Shown: piece by piece, positions 9,072 through 16,758 of the stretch
Numbering within the stretch: position 1 is the stretch's first letter
How the letters are laid out: every line of letters begins with the position of its first letter
Source: Anaerolineae bacterium
Lineage (GTDB): Bacteria > Chloroflexota > Anaerolineae > Promineifilales > Promineifilaceae
Direction: 5' to 3'
Assembly: GCA_023382655.1 (NCBI GenBank)
Contig: JAHDWK010000007.1
Location: 186,001-250,000, forward strand
DNA length: 64,000 bases
The notes under the pieces: generated by a model
Told to the model about the DNA's origin: nothing
The model's input: the letters and a program-made list of their open reading frames with translations, nothing else
Databases searched by the model: none
Translations under genes and position numbers: made by a program

Positions 9072-9758
9072 ATGGAGACGGGTCAACTGATTTTCTCTAT
9101 TCGGCAGTGTGGCAATGAGGGGTGTCGTTTTCGTTTTCCGGCGGCGGGGGAGAGTGGGGTGTGGTGCCCACAATGTGGGGGGGCAACGGCCGTTGTTGCC
9201 ACACCCCACAGCAAACGAGACACGGCCACTTCGGCAAGCTCAGGGCAAGCTGCCTCACACGCTCGTTCTGGCCTGCATGTGGAACTGCTGCTGGATAACA
9301 TTCGCAGTCTGTACAACGTCGGTTCCATTTTTCGCACCGCCGATGGCGCGGGTGTGCGGCATCTGCATCTGGCGGGCATGACGGCTACGCCGGCACATCC
9401 CAAGCTGGCAAAAACAGCGTTGGGCGCGGACAGCCAGATGGGGTGGAGCTACAGCCGGAATGGGCTGGACACGGCCGTACATCTGCAAAACCAGGGCTAC
9501 CGGCTGTGGGCGCTAGAGGACGTGCCAGAGGCGGTTTCTTTGTTTAAGCTGAAGTTGGATGAGGGGGACGGTCTGGGGGAAGGTCGTCCCATTCTGCTCG
9601 TCGTGGGCAATGAAAATGTGGGCGTAGACCCGGCCATCTTGCAGCGGTGTGACCAGATTTTGGCGTTACCCATGTTGGGCGTAAAAGATTCACTCAATGT
9701 GGCCGTGGCCTGTGGAATCGCCGTCTACCATTTGCTGTTTGGTACCTCCGATTGGTGA
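9072..9758 (+). CDS. TrmH/SpoU-family RNA 2'-O-methyltransferase with N-terminal zinc ribbon
   Basis: 228 residues. Residues 13-37 form a zinc ribbon (CGNEGC and CPQCG). The SPOUT knot domain carries motif 1 NIRSLYNVGSIFRTADG, motif 2 VVGNENVGVDP and motif 3 LPMLGVKDSLNVAVACGIA. It transfers a methyl group from SAM to a ribose 2'-OH in tRNA or rRNA; the target base is unknown. Residues about 48-64, linking ribbon and knot, are encoded by a dispersed repeat (9229-9254), so this linker probably arose by repeat insertion. The last 65 bp overlap the convergent EAD-domain gene on the other strand. Confidence 0.9.
   Translation: METGQLIFSIRQCGNEGCRFRFPAAGESGVWCPQCGGATAVVATPHSKRDTATSASSGQAASHARSGLHVELLLDNIRSLYNVGSIFRTADGAGVRHLHLAGMTATPAHPKLAKTALGADSQMGWSYSRNGLDTAVHLQNQGYRLWALEDVPEAVSLFKLKLDEGDGLGEGRPILLVVGNENVGVDPAILQRCDQILALPMLGVKDSLNVAVACGIAVYHLLFGTSDW
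9229..9254. repeat. Dispersed repeat inside the SPOUT methylase gene
   Basis: The stretch ACTTCGGCAAGCTCAGGG-CAAGC resembles the TTCGACAAGCTCAGG repeat found widely in genomes of uncultured bacteria (recalled, not searched); read in another frame it gives the telltale LRQAQGK peptide. It falls exactly in the linker between zinc ribbon and methylase domain and keeps the frame open. Confidence 0.5.
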
Positions 9759-10875
9759 TAGGCAAATCCTTCCAGGCAACGAAAACGGCCGTGGCTGCGC
9801 CACTCTCACCACTCACCCTCATCTCAATGCGATACACGGCGCCATCGTTAGCGCCATCACGTAGGACAATGTCATATGTACCGTCACCCAATGCCAGGTT
9901 GGTCAGGGTTAAACGGCCGTTTTCATCCAACTGCTCGGCGCTTATCAACAGTGTGCCATCGGGCCTGTATACAGCCAGCCAGGGCTGTGCGGCATTGGTC
10001 ATCTCCAGGATAATATCTACTGTCGCCGGACCCTCGTCGAAAAGAAAAACTTCAGGATTGGCGCCGCGAATTTCACCGCCTTGGGTCTCGCCAGGCGCCA
10101 GGTACGCAGGTTGTGATCGGGTAAGATACAAAGTGTATTCCGCGCCATCATTCTCCGCTTCATCTACCACGATCCGCATGTTTTCTTGCAAATCATAATA
10201 CTTCAGCAGTTCACCTGCTCCGCGACCAGAGAAGTCGGCATAGACCGCCTGCCCACCGTCCTGGTAGGTCAGAATGAGAACAAAGTCGTCATCCGGTCCA
10301 CCCTCCAGGCGAATGTCCACAACGTCGCGGGAACCGGTATAGGTCCAGGTTTCCGCACCAGAGCCGGTGAGTTTGCCGCGGACGGCCTGGTTCAGGGCGA
10401 TGTTGTGATTGGATGGATTGGTGATCATGGTAACGGCCGTTCCCTCTTCTCCGTTCCACGGCTGCCACACAGCCACAACCACCAGTGCCAGTAGCAGCAA
10501 ACCGACCACGCCCCAAACCCACACAGGTAAAATCTTGAGTGCTGGTTTTGTGGACGGGGTGGGCAGCGGCTCGTCAGGCTGCGCTGCCTCATCGAGCGCC
10601 TGTTCAAACGCGGCGGCCGATTCGGGTGGATTCGTTTGCAGGGCGACCACTGTGGGCCAGTTCACGAACGGTCTTTGTTCTTGACATAACTTTACCAATT
10701 CAGCTATCTGGCCTGTGTATTGGCAAGTTTCGATGAGGGAAATCATTTTGGCCCGCCGATTTTTGCCGTTGAGGTCCGCGTACTCGATATGCAGGCGAAA
10801 ACAGAGTTCGATAAGATCCTCTTCGCTAAACACGGCGAGCATTTGATCAAACAACTGAACCTGTGCGTTTTTCAT
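9694..10875 (-). CDS. Death-like effector-associated domain + TM + beta-sandwich protein
   Basis: 393 residues. Residues 1-75 (LFDQMLAVFSEEDLIELC, YADLNGKNRRAKMISLIE, LVKLCQEQRPFVNW) look like an effector-associated, death-like helical domain (EAD) of bacterial conflict and signalling systems. A membrane helix follows (WVWGVVGLLLLALVVVAVW, about 118-136), then two beta-rich repeats like the pre-peptidase C-terminal domain (NIALNQAVRGKL..., with paired YTLYL/YRIEM ends). Topology would be a cytosolic adaptor domain with an exported sensor or binding part. Its neighbour is a double-kinase receptor on the same strand, so a shared signalling complex is likely but inferred. The 3' end overlaps the convergent methylase gene by 65 bp. 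Confidence 0.7.
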   Translation of the reverse strand: MKNAQVQLFDQMLAVFSEEDLIELCFRLHIEYADLNGKNRRAKMISLIETCQYTGQIAELVKLCQEQRPFVNWPTVVALQTNPPESAAAFEQALDEAAQPDEPLPTPSTKPALKILPVWVWGVVGLLLLALVVVAVWQPWNGEEGTAVTMITNPSNHNIALNQAVRGKLTGSGAETWTYTGSRDVVDIRLEGGPDDDFVLILTYQDGGQAVYADFSGRGAGELLKYYDLQENMRIVVDEAENDGAEYTLYLTRSQPAYLAPGETQGGEIRGANPEVFLFDEGPATVDIILEMTNAAQPWLAVYRPDGTLLISAEQLDENGRLTLTNLALGDGTYDIVLRDGANDGAVYRIEMRVSGESGAATAVFVAWKDLPITNRRYQTANGRRRFHRPRPH

Positions 10876-10904
10876 AGCCTTTCTCGTGGCCCCGGTAAAA
10901 AAAC

Positions 10905-10910
10905 ATTATA
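10905..10910 (-). promoter_or_regulatory. Candidate -10 box for the EAD-domain gene
   Basis: On the minus strand the gap upstream of the start reads CTGCTATAATG, a perfect TATAAT about 30 nt before the ATG. No good -35 at 16-18 nt is visible, so this is only a candidate. Confidence 0.3.
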
Positions 10911-11023
10911 GCAGGATGATCAAGGCATAACGAACAAGAACAGTCTGGACTGCCAGGTGCGGTCAGTATGGGCTGTGCCCTTTAGTTCGCTGGTTACAGG
11001 AATTCAGGTAAGTCTGGTCAAAA

Positions 11024-14000
11024 TTAAGGGGCTGCCGCCACAGGTACAACACAACGGAAACCGACATCGGGTATACCTTGAAATTCGACGGCGCGTTCAC
11101 TATCTCGATTGGTGAGGCGCAGATCGGGGGCGGGGCTACGGTAGCCGCCGCCGCGCAGCACTCGTTCGCTGTAGTTGTTGAGCCGGGGGGCAGAAGGGTT
11201 GACGGTTTCGCCCCGTTCGTAGTAGATGGAGTCGTAGCCATCTTGCGCCCATTCGCGCACGTTCCCGGCCATGTGGTACAAGCCAAAGGGGCTACGGCCG
11301 TCGGGGAGACTGTCCACCGCCTGTAAGGTGGCAAAAAGCGGGCTGCCAAAGACAGCCAGGGTATCGTCGGGTTCGGTATCACCCCAGGGATAGCGACGGC
11401 CGTCGCCACCCCCCGCCGCATATTCCCATTCTGCCTCCGTCGGCAGTCGCCCCCCCACCCAATGGCAGTAAGCATCCGCCCCGTGCCAGGTGACATTATT
11501 GATGGGGTAGTTCTCAAAACCGGGCTGGGCGATATACCCTTCCACGTCATCCGTCAGGTAGCTGTTTAGCGTTTCAAAGTGGGTAGCCAGACACAAAAAG
11601 CCGTTGCATTTGCTTACATACCCATCCAGTTCATTGATAAAAACGGCATATTGCGCCACCGTTACTTCATATAAATCAATGTGATAACTGTCAAGCGTGA
11701 CCTCGTGCCGCGAAAATTCGTCCCCTTCGGCCAGGGGGTCGTTGGCGTCAGCGCCCATCAGGAAAGTAGTAGCCGGTATGAGGGCCATCACGGCCCCATC
11801 CGCTTCACGGGTGACAAGGACGGGCGGTGTGGGGCCAGGGGTAGGCGCAGTGGCCGGCGTAGCTGTCGGCGGTGGGGTGGCGGTGGGGGATGGCGCAACT
11901 GGCGTAGTAGTAGAGTCAGACACGGCCGTAGCCGCTGTGGTTGTTTGCGTGGCCACGCCTGCACTAAACGCCGCCAAAGTGGCCGTGGCCGTATGGGTGG
12001 CGGTGGGCTGATTGGTGGCCGTGGCCGAAGGGGTTACGGTAGGTGTGGCGCTGGCGGTGGGCGTGGCCGTTTGTGTGGGCGTAGCGGTAGGCGGCCAACC
12101 GCCATGCGCCGCCAGATAAGAAAAATCCGCCATATCCCGCTTCTCAAAAGCCACAAAATAAAAACCGGCAAAGATAGCGGCTAACATCACAATCAGCGCG
12201 ATCACGAACAGGAGCGCCCCCGCTAAAAATCCCCAACAACTGCGATTATCCGATTTGTGCATGGCCGATTCCGGGGCGCTGGTAGTTGGTTTTGCCACCA
12301 TCTGCCCTGGCGACACATTCACCGCTGCGGGCACAGGCGGTAGTTCCCGTTTTTTAGTAGAGATGGCGATCATCGGCACCTGCGGCGGGCCGTCCGCGCC
12401 CAAATTCGTGACTTGTAAACCCAAAATAGAGGGGGATTCCGGCGTTAATTTCAACGCCCGATCCAGCGCTGCGGCCAGTTCCGCGCCATTGGTGGGGCGC
12501 TTCAACGGTTTTTTCTCCAGCGCCATCATAATCACTGCTTCCAGCGATTGATCGATGTCTGGCCGGATTTCGCGGGGTAACGGTGGCTCTTCGCTGAGGT
12601 GCTTCATCGCCACTTCAAGCGGCTCGGCGTCCTGAAAGGGAAGTTGCGCGGTGAATATCTCGTACAGGATAACACCTACCGCGTATAAATCACTTTGGGG
12701 CACGGCGCTTTTGGAGGAAACGGCCTGCTCCGGCGCCATATAATGGGGCGTGCCAAAAATCTCCCCTTTCGTTTCCGTATCGGCCAGCAGCGCCAGACCA
12801 AAATCGGTCAGGTAAGCATGACCGTTATGGTCAATCATGATATTAGAGGGTTTTACATCGCGGTGTATGATGTTCTTGCTATGGGCATAATCGAGCGCCT
12901 GGCATATCTCGTGAATGATACGGCTCACGTCGGCGGCGGGCATGGTTTCGCCCCGTGCGCGGTATTCGGTCAACATCGTTTTCAGGTCACGGCCGTCAAT
13001 ATATTGCATCGCCATGTAAAACAACCCGGACACTTCACCATAACGGTACAGACTGACAATGTGCGGGTGTTCCAATTGGGCAATGGCCTGGGCTTCGCGC
13101 TCAAAACGGGCGCGGTATTCCACATCAGCGCGGTAAGTGGCGTCAATGATTTTGATGGCCACATTGCGCTTCAGGCGCACGTCATAACCGCGATAGATGC
13201 GGGCCATGCCGCCCTGCCCCAACAGTTCGGCCAACTGGTATTCGTCTAGCTGCTGGCCCAGTAGCTCGTCCGCCTGGCGACGGGTGCCTTTGAGGGCACG
13301 CGCCAGGTTTTCCATCAGCTCATGGCCGGTGCGGTAGCGATCCTGCGGCGTTTTGCTCAGGGCTTTCAGCAGCACATCGGACACGGCCGTGTTCAAGGCC
13401 GGATTCAAACTGCGCGGCGGCGGCGGTGGTTGGGTCACATGCTGCACGGCCACGCTGGTGGGCGAGGGGTCATCAAAGGGCACCCGCCCCACCAACATTT
13501 CATAGAGCATAATGCCCAGCGAATAAAGGTCAGATTGGGGCACGGCGGCGGCCGATTTACGCGCCTGTTCGGGAGCGGTGTAGCGGGGCGAGCCGACGAT
13601 GTGCCCGGATTCTGACTCGGCCACATCCATCGCCAGCCCAAAATCAGAGAGGATGACACGGCCGTTGGTATCAATCAACACATTGGCCGGTTTCACATCC
13701 CGGTGGATGATGCCGCCACTGTGGGCATAATCGAGAGCGGCGGCTACGGCCGTGCCCACACGCAGCACATCATCGTGGGGCATCAGCCGGCCTTCGGTTG
13801 TATATTTTGCCATCGCCTGGGCCAGGTCTACCCCCTGCACATATTCCATGGCGTAATAATAAAGCGACTCACCCTCTACCTCTTCCACGCCCGCGTAATA
13901 AATCTGGACAATGTGTTCATGCCGCCAGCGGGCCAACGCTTTGGCCTCTTGCACAAAACGTTGCGCATAAGCGGGGTGGCTGCGGTAACGTTCGTCCAGC

Positions 14001-14134
14001 ATTTTAATGGCGGCTGGCCGATCCAACGCCTCATCCCAGGCATAATAAACCTGGCCCATGCCACCGCGGCCCAACAGCCGTTCCAGGCGATAGCTGGCTA
14101 ATTTGCGACCGAGTAATGTATCACGAACTACCAA
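11024..14134 (-). CDS. Tandem Ser/Thr protein kinase with C-terminal FGE/sulfatase-modifying-like domain
   Basis: About 1,036 residues. Two complete Hanks-type kinases follow each other: kinase 1 (about 10-280) with GRGGMGQVY, AAIKML, HRDVKPANVL and SDFGLA; kinase 2 (about 300-560) with GQGGMARIY, VAIKII, HRDVKPSNIM and TDFGLA. Both keep the catalytic Lys, Asp and DFG. A membrane helix (about 620-650) and a Thr/Pro-rich spacer lead to an extracytoplasmic FGE-sulfatase-type domain (FLMGADANDP, GRLPTEAEWEYA, GNVREWAQDG, DVGFRCV). The layout is receptor-like. A TTG at 14146 is also possible; TTG at 14134 has GGAG 6 nt upstream. It is flanked by the EAD-domain gene and the 810-residue orphan on the same strand. 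Confidence 0.9.
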   Translation of the reverse strand: MVVRDTLLGRKLASYRLERLLGRGGMGQVYYAWDEALDRPAAIKMLDERYRSHPAYAQRFVQEAKALARWRHEHIVQIYYAGVEEVEGESLYYYAMEYVQGVDLAQAMAKYTTEGRLMPHDDVLRVGTAVAAALDYAHSGGIIHRDVKPANVLIDTNGRVILSDFGLAMDVAESESGHIVGSPRYTAPEQARKSAAAVPQSDLYSLGIMLYEMLVGRVPFDDPSPTSVAVQHVTQPPPPPRSLNPALNTAVSDVLLKALSKTPQDRYRTGHELMENLARALKGTRRQADELLGQQLDEYQLAELLGQGGMARIYRGYDVRLKRNVAIKIIDATYRADVEYRARFEREAQAIAQLEHPHIVSLYRYGEVSGLFYMAMQYIDGRDLKTMLTEYRARGETMPAADVSRIIHEICQALDYAHSKNIIHRDVKPSNIMIDHNGHAYLTDFGLALLADTETKGEIFGTPHYMAPEQAVSSKSAVPQSDLYAVGVILYEIFTAQLPFQDAEPLEVAMKHLSEEPPLPREIRPDIDQSLEAVIMMALEKKPLKRPTNGAELAAALDRALKLTPESPSILGLQVTNLGADGPPQVPMIAISTKKRELPPVPAAVNVSPGQMVAKPTTSAPESAMHKSDNRSCWGFLAGALLFVIALIVMLAAIFAGFYFVAFEKRDMADFSYLAAHGGWPPTATPTQTATPTASATPTVTPSATATNQPTATHTATATLAAFSAGVATQTTTAATAVSDSTTTPVAPSPTATPPPTATPATAPTPGPTPPVLVTREADGAVMALIPATTFLMGADANDPLAEGDEFSRHEVTLDSYHIDLYEVTVAQYAVFINELDGYVSKCNGFLCLATHFETLNSYLTDDVEGYIAQPGFENYPINNVTWHGADAYCHWVGGRLPTEAEWEYAAGGGDGRRYPWGDTEPDDTLAVFGSPLFATLQAVDSLPDGRSPFGLYHMAGNVREWAQDGYDSIYYERGETVNPSAPRLNNYSERVLRGGGYRSPAPDLRLTNRDSERAVEFQGIPDVGFRCVVPVAAAP

Positions 14135-14150
14135 ACCACTCTCCAAGATA

Positions 14151-14190
14151 GTGTTCAGGTAATCACCTGTTTACGTGATCACCTGAACAC
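14151..14190. repeat. 40-bp hairpin with 16-bp arms, one mismatch
   Basis: GTGTTCAGGTAATCAC, 8-nt loop, GTGATCACCTGAACAC. It fills almost the whole gap between the stop of the 810-residue gene and the start of the kinase gene. On the minus strand it lies in the kinase leader and could hinder read-through or ribosome access; no T-run. Confidence 0.7.
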
Positions 14191-16623
14191 TTAAACACGC
14201 GCAAACAGTCCCCTCTGTTTGAACTGCGCTCCGGCGATGCGTTGCACATCACGCACATATTGGTTGAGGCTGGAGGCATACGATTCCAGCAGATCGGTGG
14301 CAATATAGATGGTGAGGTCGGGGCGGCCAACGGCCGTGAGCAGCCGCACATGAGGCCGGAAATCCCGCAAGGTAATGCGCATGATCTGGTCCGCATCCGT
14401 CATCAGACCCCACACCAGTTCCTTCTTCTCGTTGTCATCTTTAGCCGTCATAAACCGGGTGAGCGAACTGGTCGTTGCCACCTGCCCCACATTGGAAAAC
14501 ACTTCGCGCCCCTTCAACATATCGTTCAAAACATCAAACTGGGCCGGGATGCGGTCTAAGAAGCGCTGCACCGGCACCGGCAAATTTGCCAGCAAGCGGA
14601 TGGTGGTAATGCTCATGCTTTCACCGGCGGCGGCGCGCTCTTTATACGCGGCCAACCCGGCGCCAAAACCGGCCAACATAGCCATGTAATCTTTTTGCAC
14701 CTTTTCAAACTGGTTATAGGCGTGTTCCCGGTTGCGCGAAGCGCGTTCATAGGCGTTCAACGCCGCCAACGCTTTTTGGTGCAGGCTGATGTATTCCAGG
14801 CTGACCACATCCACGCCAAAGGTCATAGGGTACACCCGGTCACGCGGGCAACGTTTGCTGGCGTCCACCGGCACCAGAATGGCCGGGTGGCGTTCGCCGT
14901 CCGGGCTGATGGCCACCAGCGCCGAGGCCACCGCATCGCTGGCCTCCGGATCTTCATCACGCAGCCGTTCCAACATTTGCACCAGTTCTGGCGAGGGGCG
15001 ATAGATGACGGCGTGGATGGCGCGGTAGAGGATGAGCAAATCGTTGACGGTGAGTCCTAACAAATCGTTGCGGTGTTTGAACAATTCCCGTAGGGCCAGT
15101 ATGGCAGGCACATCCACCGACTGTGTTTCGGCGCTGGCTTCCATGGCTACCTGAGGGGCGGCTTCCAGGCGTTGATGGTCGGCGGGGTGCAGGTGGAGAG
15201 CGGGGGAGTACGGCCGTTTCTGTCCTGGTTGGGCCGGCGGCATATTGTCCAGATGCACAGCCCAGGCCAGCGCCTCATTGGTTAAAATTTCCGCCAGCGC
15301 CACCCCCCAGACACCATCAAAATAGATGTGCGACAGGTCAAAAACAAAGGTTTCGCCTGTATCAAAAATCGTCAACGGATGATCACCCACCGCCCGTTCG
15401 CCCTGACGGATGGCGGAAAGCGGCAAATGGCGAGACCGTTTGTCGGTGTTGATCCAGATGGGCGCCAGACGCAGCCCATCCAGTTCCCTGTTTAAAACTT
15501 CGGGCAGTTGTGCCCGTGCCTCTGGCATTGCCGCCCGGCGCACATAGGTCAGTTTGTGCAGTTGCGCGGGTGAGGTTTCGGCGGGATAGGTCATCAGCGT
15601 GGCAATGCGGGTGCGCATGGTGGCCACATCCACCGGCGATGCTGCATTCTCCACACAAATGGGCAGCAAATAGTATCGCCCCTGGTGGATAAGGCCGATG
15701 TGGGCCGTTTCCAGGGGCACCGGTTTGCGCACTTCGCCATAAACGCCGGGTTCCAGGTAAGAGCGAATACTCATTTGCCGCTGGTAGACAGCCAGGTCTT
15801 GTTGTTCGGTGGTTTGCACCCGCGCCAACCACTCGGCCTTGAGCGATTTGGGCAGGCCATCCATGGCTGTAGCCAGAAATTCGTCAAATTTACGGCGGCG
15901 GTAGGCGGGGTAGTTTTCGTGGGGTTGCACATCATGGCTGCGAGAGTACGGCCGTTTCGCATCCCACAGCCGGTACATACGCTTAAAATGGGCGGTGTCG
16001 GGCCGGTCGGCCGTTAGCTCTTGCAACACGTAAATGTACACCCGCTCCCGCCACTCATTTTCCAGCAGATCATAATACTGGTGCAGACCAGAGGAGGCCG
16101 CCATAGCCCAGGCCGTGACTCTATCTACCGGTGACAACTGGATCTTGTGTTGGGCCAGCGTGGTATCAAAACCGTGCGTCTCGCAGGTATGGCGGGCCGT
16201 GTCATCACGCAAGGCGTAATCAATATAAAACTGCCAGATGCCTTCGGGGAAGGAGAGATTGGGGTCTTTGCCGGCCAGTCTGAGCAAATGTTGATATGTA
16301 CCCAGGATGGCCGCCGGCGCGGTATAGAAGGTGTGAAAGACAACTTGATCCTTCAACGTTTGCTCCACTCCCTTAAAGAGCAGGTCAATATCACGATGTA
16401 CCATATCGGCCGGTGGAATGCGCTGCGGCAGGCGCAGCAAGCCACTAAGGATAGCGCCAGGCACGTTACCGGCGGGGGCATGTCGGGCAATCTTGTGGAC
16501 AATTTCATCTATTTCCGGTAAGGACAGAGAGGACAATTCTTGCACCCGTTGGGTACGAGCAATCGTCTTGAGATCGTTGAAGGTATGTTGGGTGGCATAA
16601 AACAACGGGTCATGTTCATCCAT
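14191..16623 (-). CDS. Large orphan protein (810 aa) with an HxxxDG acyltransferase-like motif
   Basis: I do not recognise a named family. No signal peptide or membrane segment is visible, so it is probably cytosolic. Residues about 395-420 read TGETFVFDLSHIYFDGVWG; the HxxxDG pattern (His-Ile-Tyr-Phe-Asp-Gly) is the active-site signature of CoA- or carrier-dependent acyltransferases of the condensation/carnitine-acyltransferase fold. A second fold hallmark (DFGWG-like) is not evident, so that link is weak. The C-terminal half is helical with coiled-coil character (LNAYERASRNREHAYNQFEKV). It is divergent from a histidine kinase gene and upstream of the double-kinase gene on the same strand, so it may be first in that unit. 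Start ATG at 16623 follows the stop-free frame; the Shine-Dalgarno sequence is poor. Confidence 0.6.
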   Translation of the reverse strand: MDEHDPLFYATQHTFNDLKTIARTQRVQELSSLSLPEIDEIVHKIARHAPAGNVPGAILSGLLRLPQRIPPADMVHRDIDLLFKGVEQTLKDQVVFHTFYTAPAAILGTYQHLLRLAGKDPNLSFPEGIWQFYIDYALRDDTARHTCETHGFDTTLAQHKIQLSPVDRVTAWAMAASSGLHQYYDLLENEWRERVYIYVLQELTADRPDTAHFKRMYRLWDAKRPYSRSHDVQPHENYPAYRRRKFDEFLATAMDGLPKSLKAEWLARVQTTEQQDLAVYQRQMSIRSYLEPGVYGEVRKPVPLETAHIGLIHQGRYYLLPICVENAASPVDVATMRTRIATLMTYPAETSPAQLHKLTYVRRAAMPEARAQLPEVLNRELDGLRLAPIWINTDKRSRHLPLSAIRQGERAVGDHPLTIFDTGETFVFDLSHIYFDGVWGVALAEILTNEALAWAVHLDNMPPAQPGQKRPYSPALHLHPADHQRLEAAPQVAMEASAETQSVDVPAILALRELFKHRNDLLGLTVNDLLILYRAIHAVIYRPSPELVQMLERLRDEDPEASDAVASALVAISPDGERHPAILVPVDASKRCPRDRVYPMTFGVDVVSLEYISLHQKALAALNAYERASRNREHAYNQFEKVQKDYMAMLAGFGAGLAAYKERAAAGESMSITTIRLLANLPVPVQRFLDRIPAQFDVLNDMLKGREVFSNVGQVATTSSLTRFMTAKDDNEKKELVWGLMTDADQIMRITLRDFRPHVRLLTAVGRPDLTIYIATDLLESYASSLNQYVRDVQRIAGAQFKQRGLFARV

Positions 16624-16676
16624 GCATCATTGCCCATTCTCGATTCTACCAACTGCCAGGCGCGCCACTTTTTCAG

Positions 16677-16704
16677 TTGTTTTACTACCTGGTGTAGCTA
16701 TAAT
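16677..16704 (+). promoter_or_regulatory. Candidate sigma70-type promoter of the NarL-type kinase gene
   Basis: TTGTTT (16677-16682), 16-nt spacer, TATAAT (16699-16704) in the divergent gap between the 810-residue orphan and the histidine kinase, about 55 nt before the kinase start. Confidence 0.45.
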
Positions 16705-16758
16705 TATCCACCATTCGTGGGGAAGTGTAAACTGATGGTTTAGGGTGACAACCACCCT

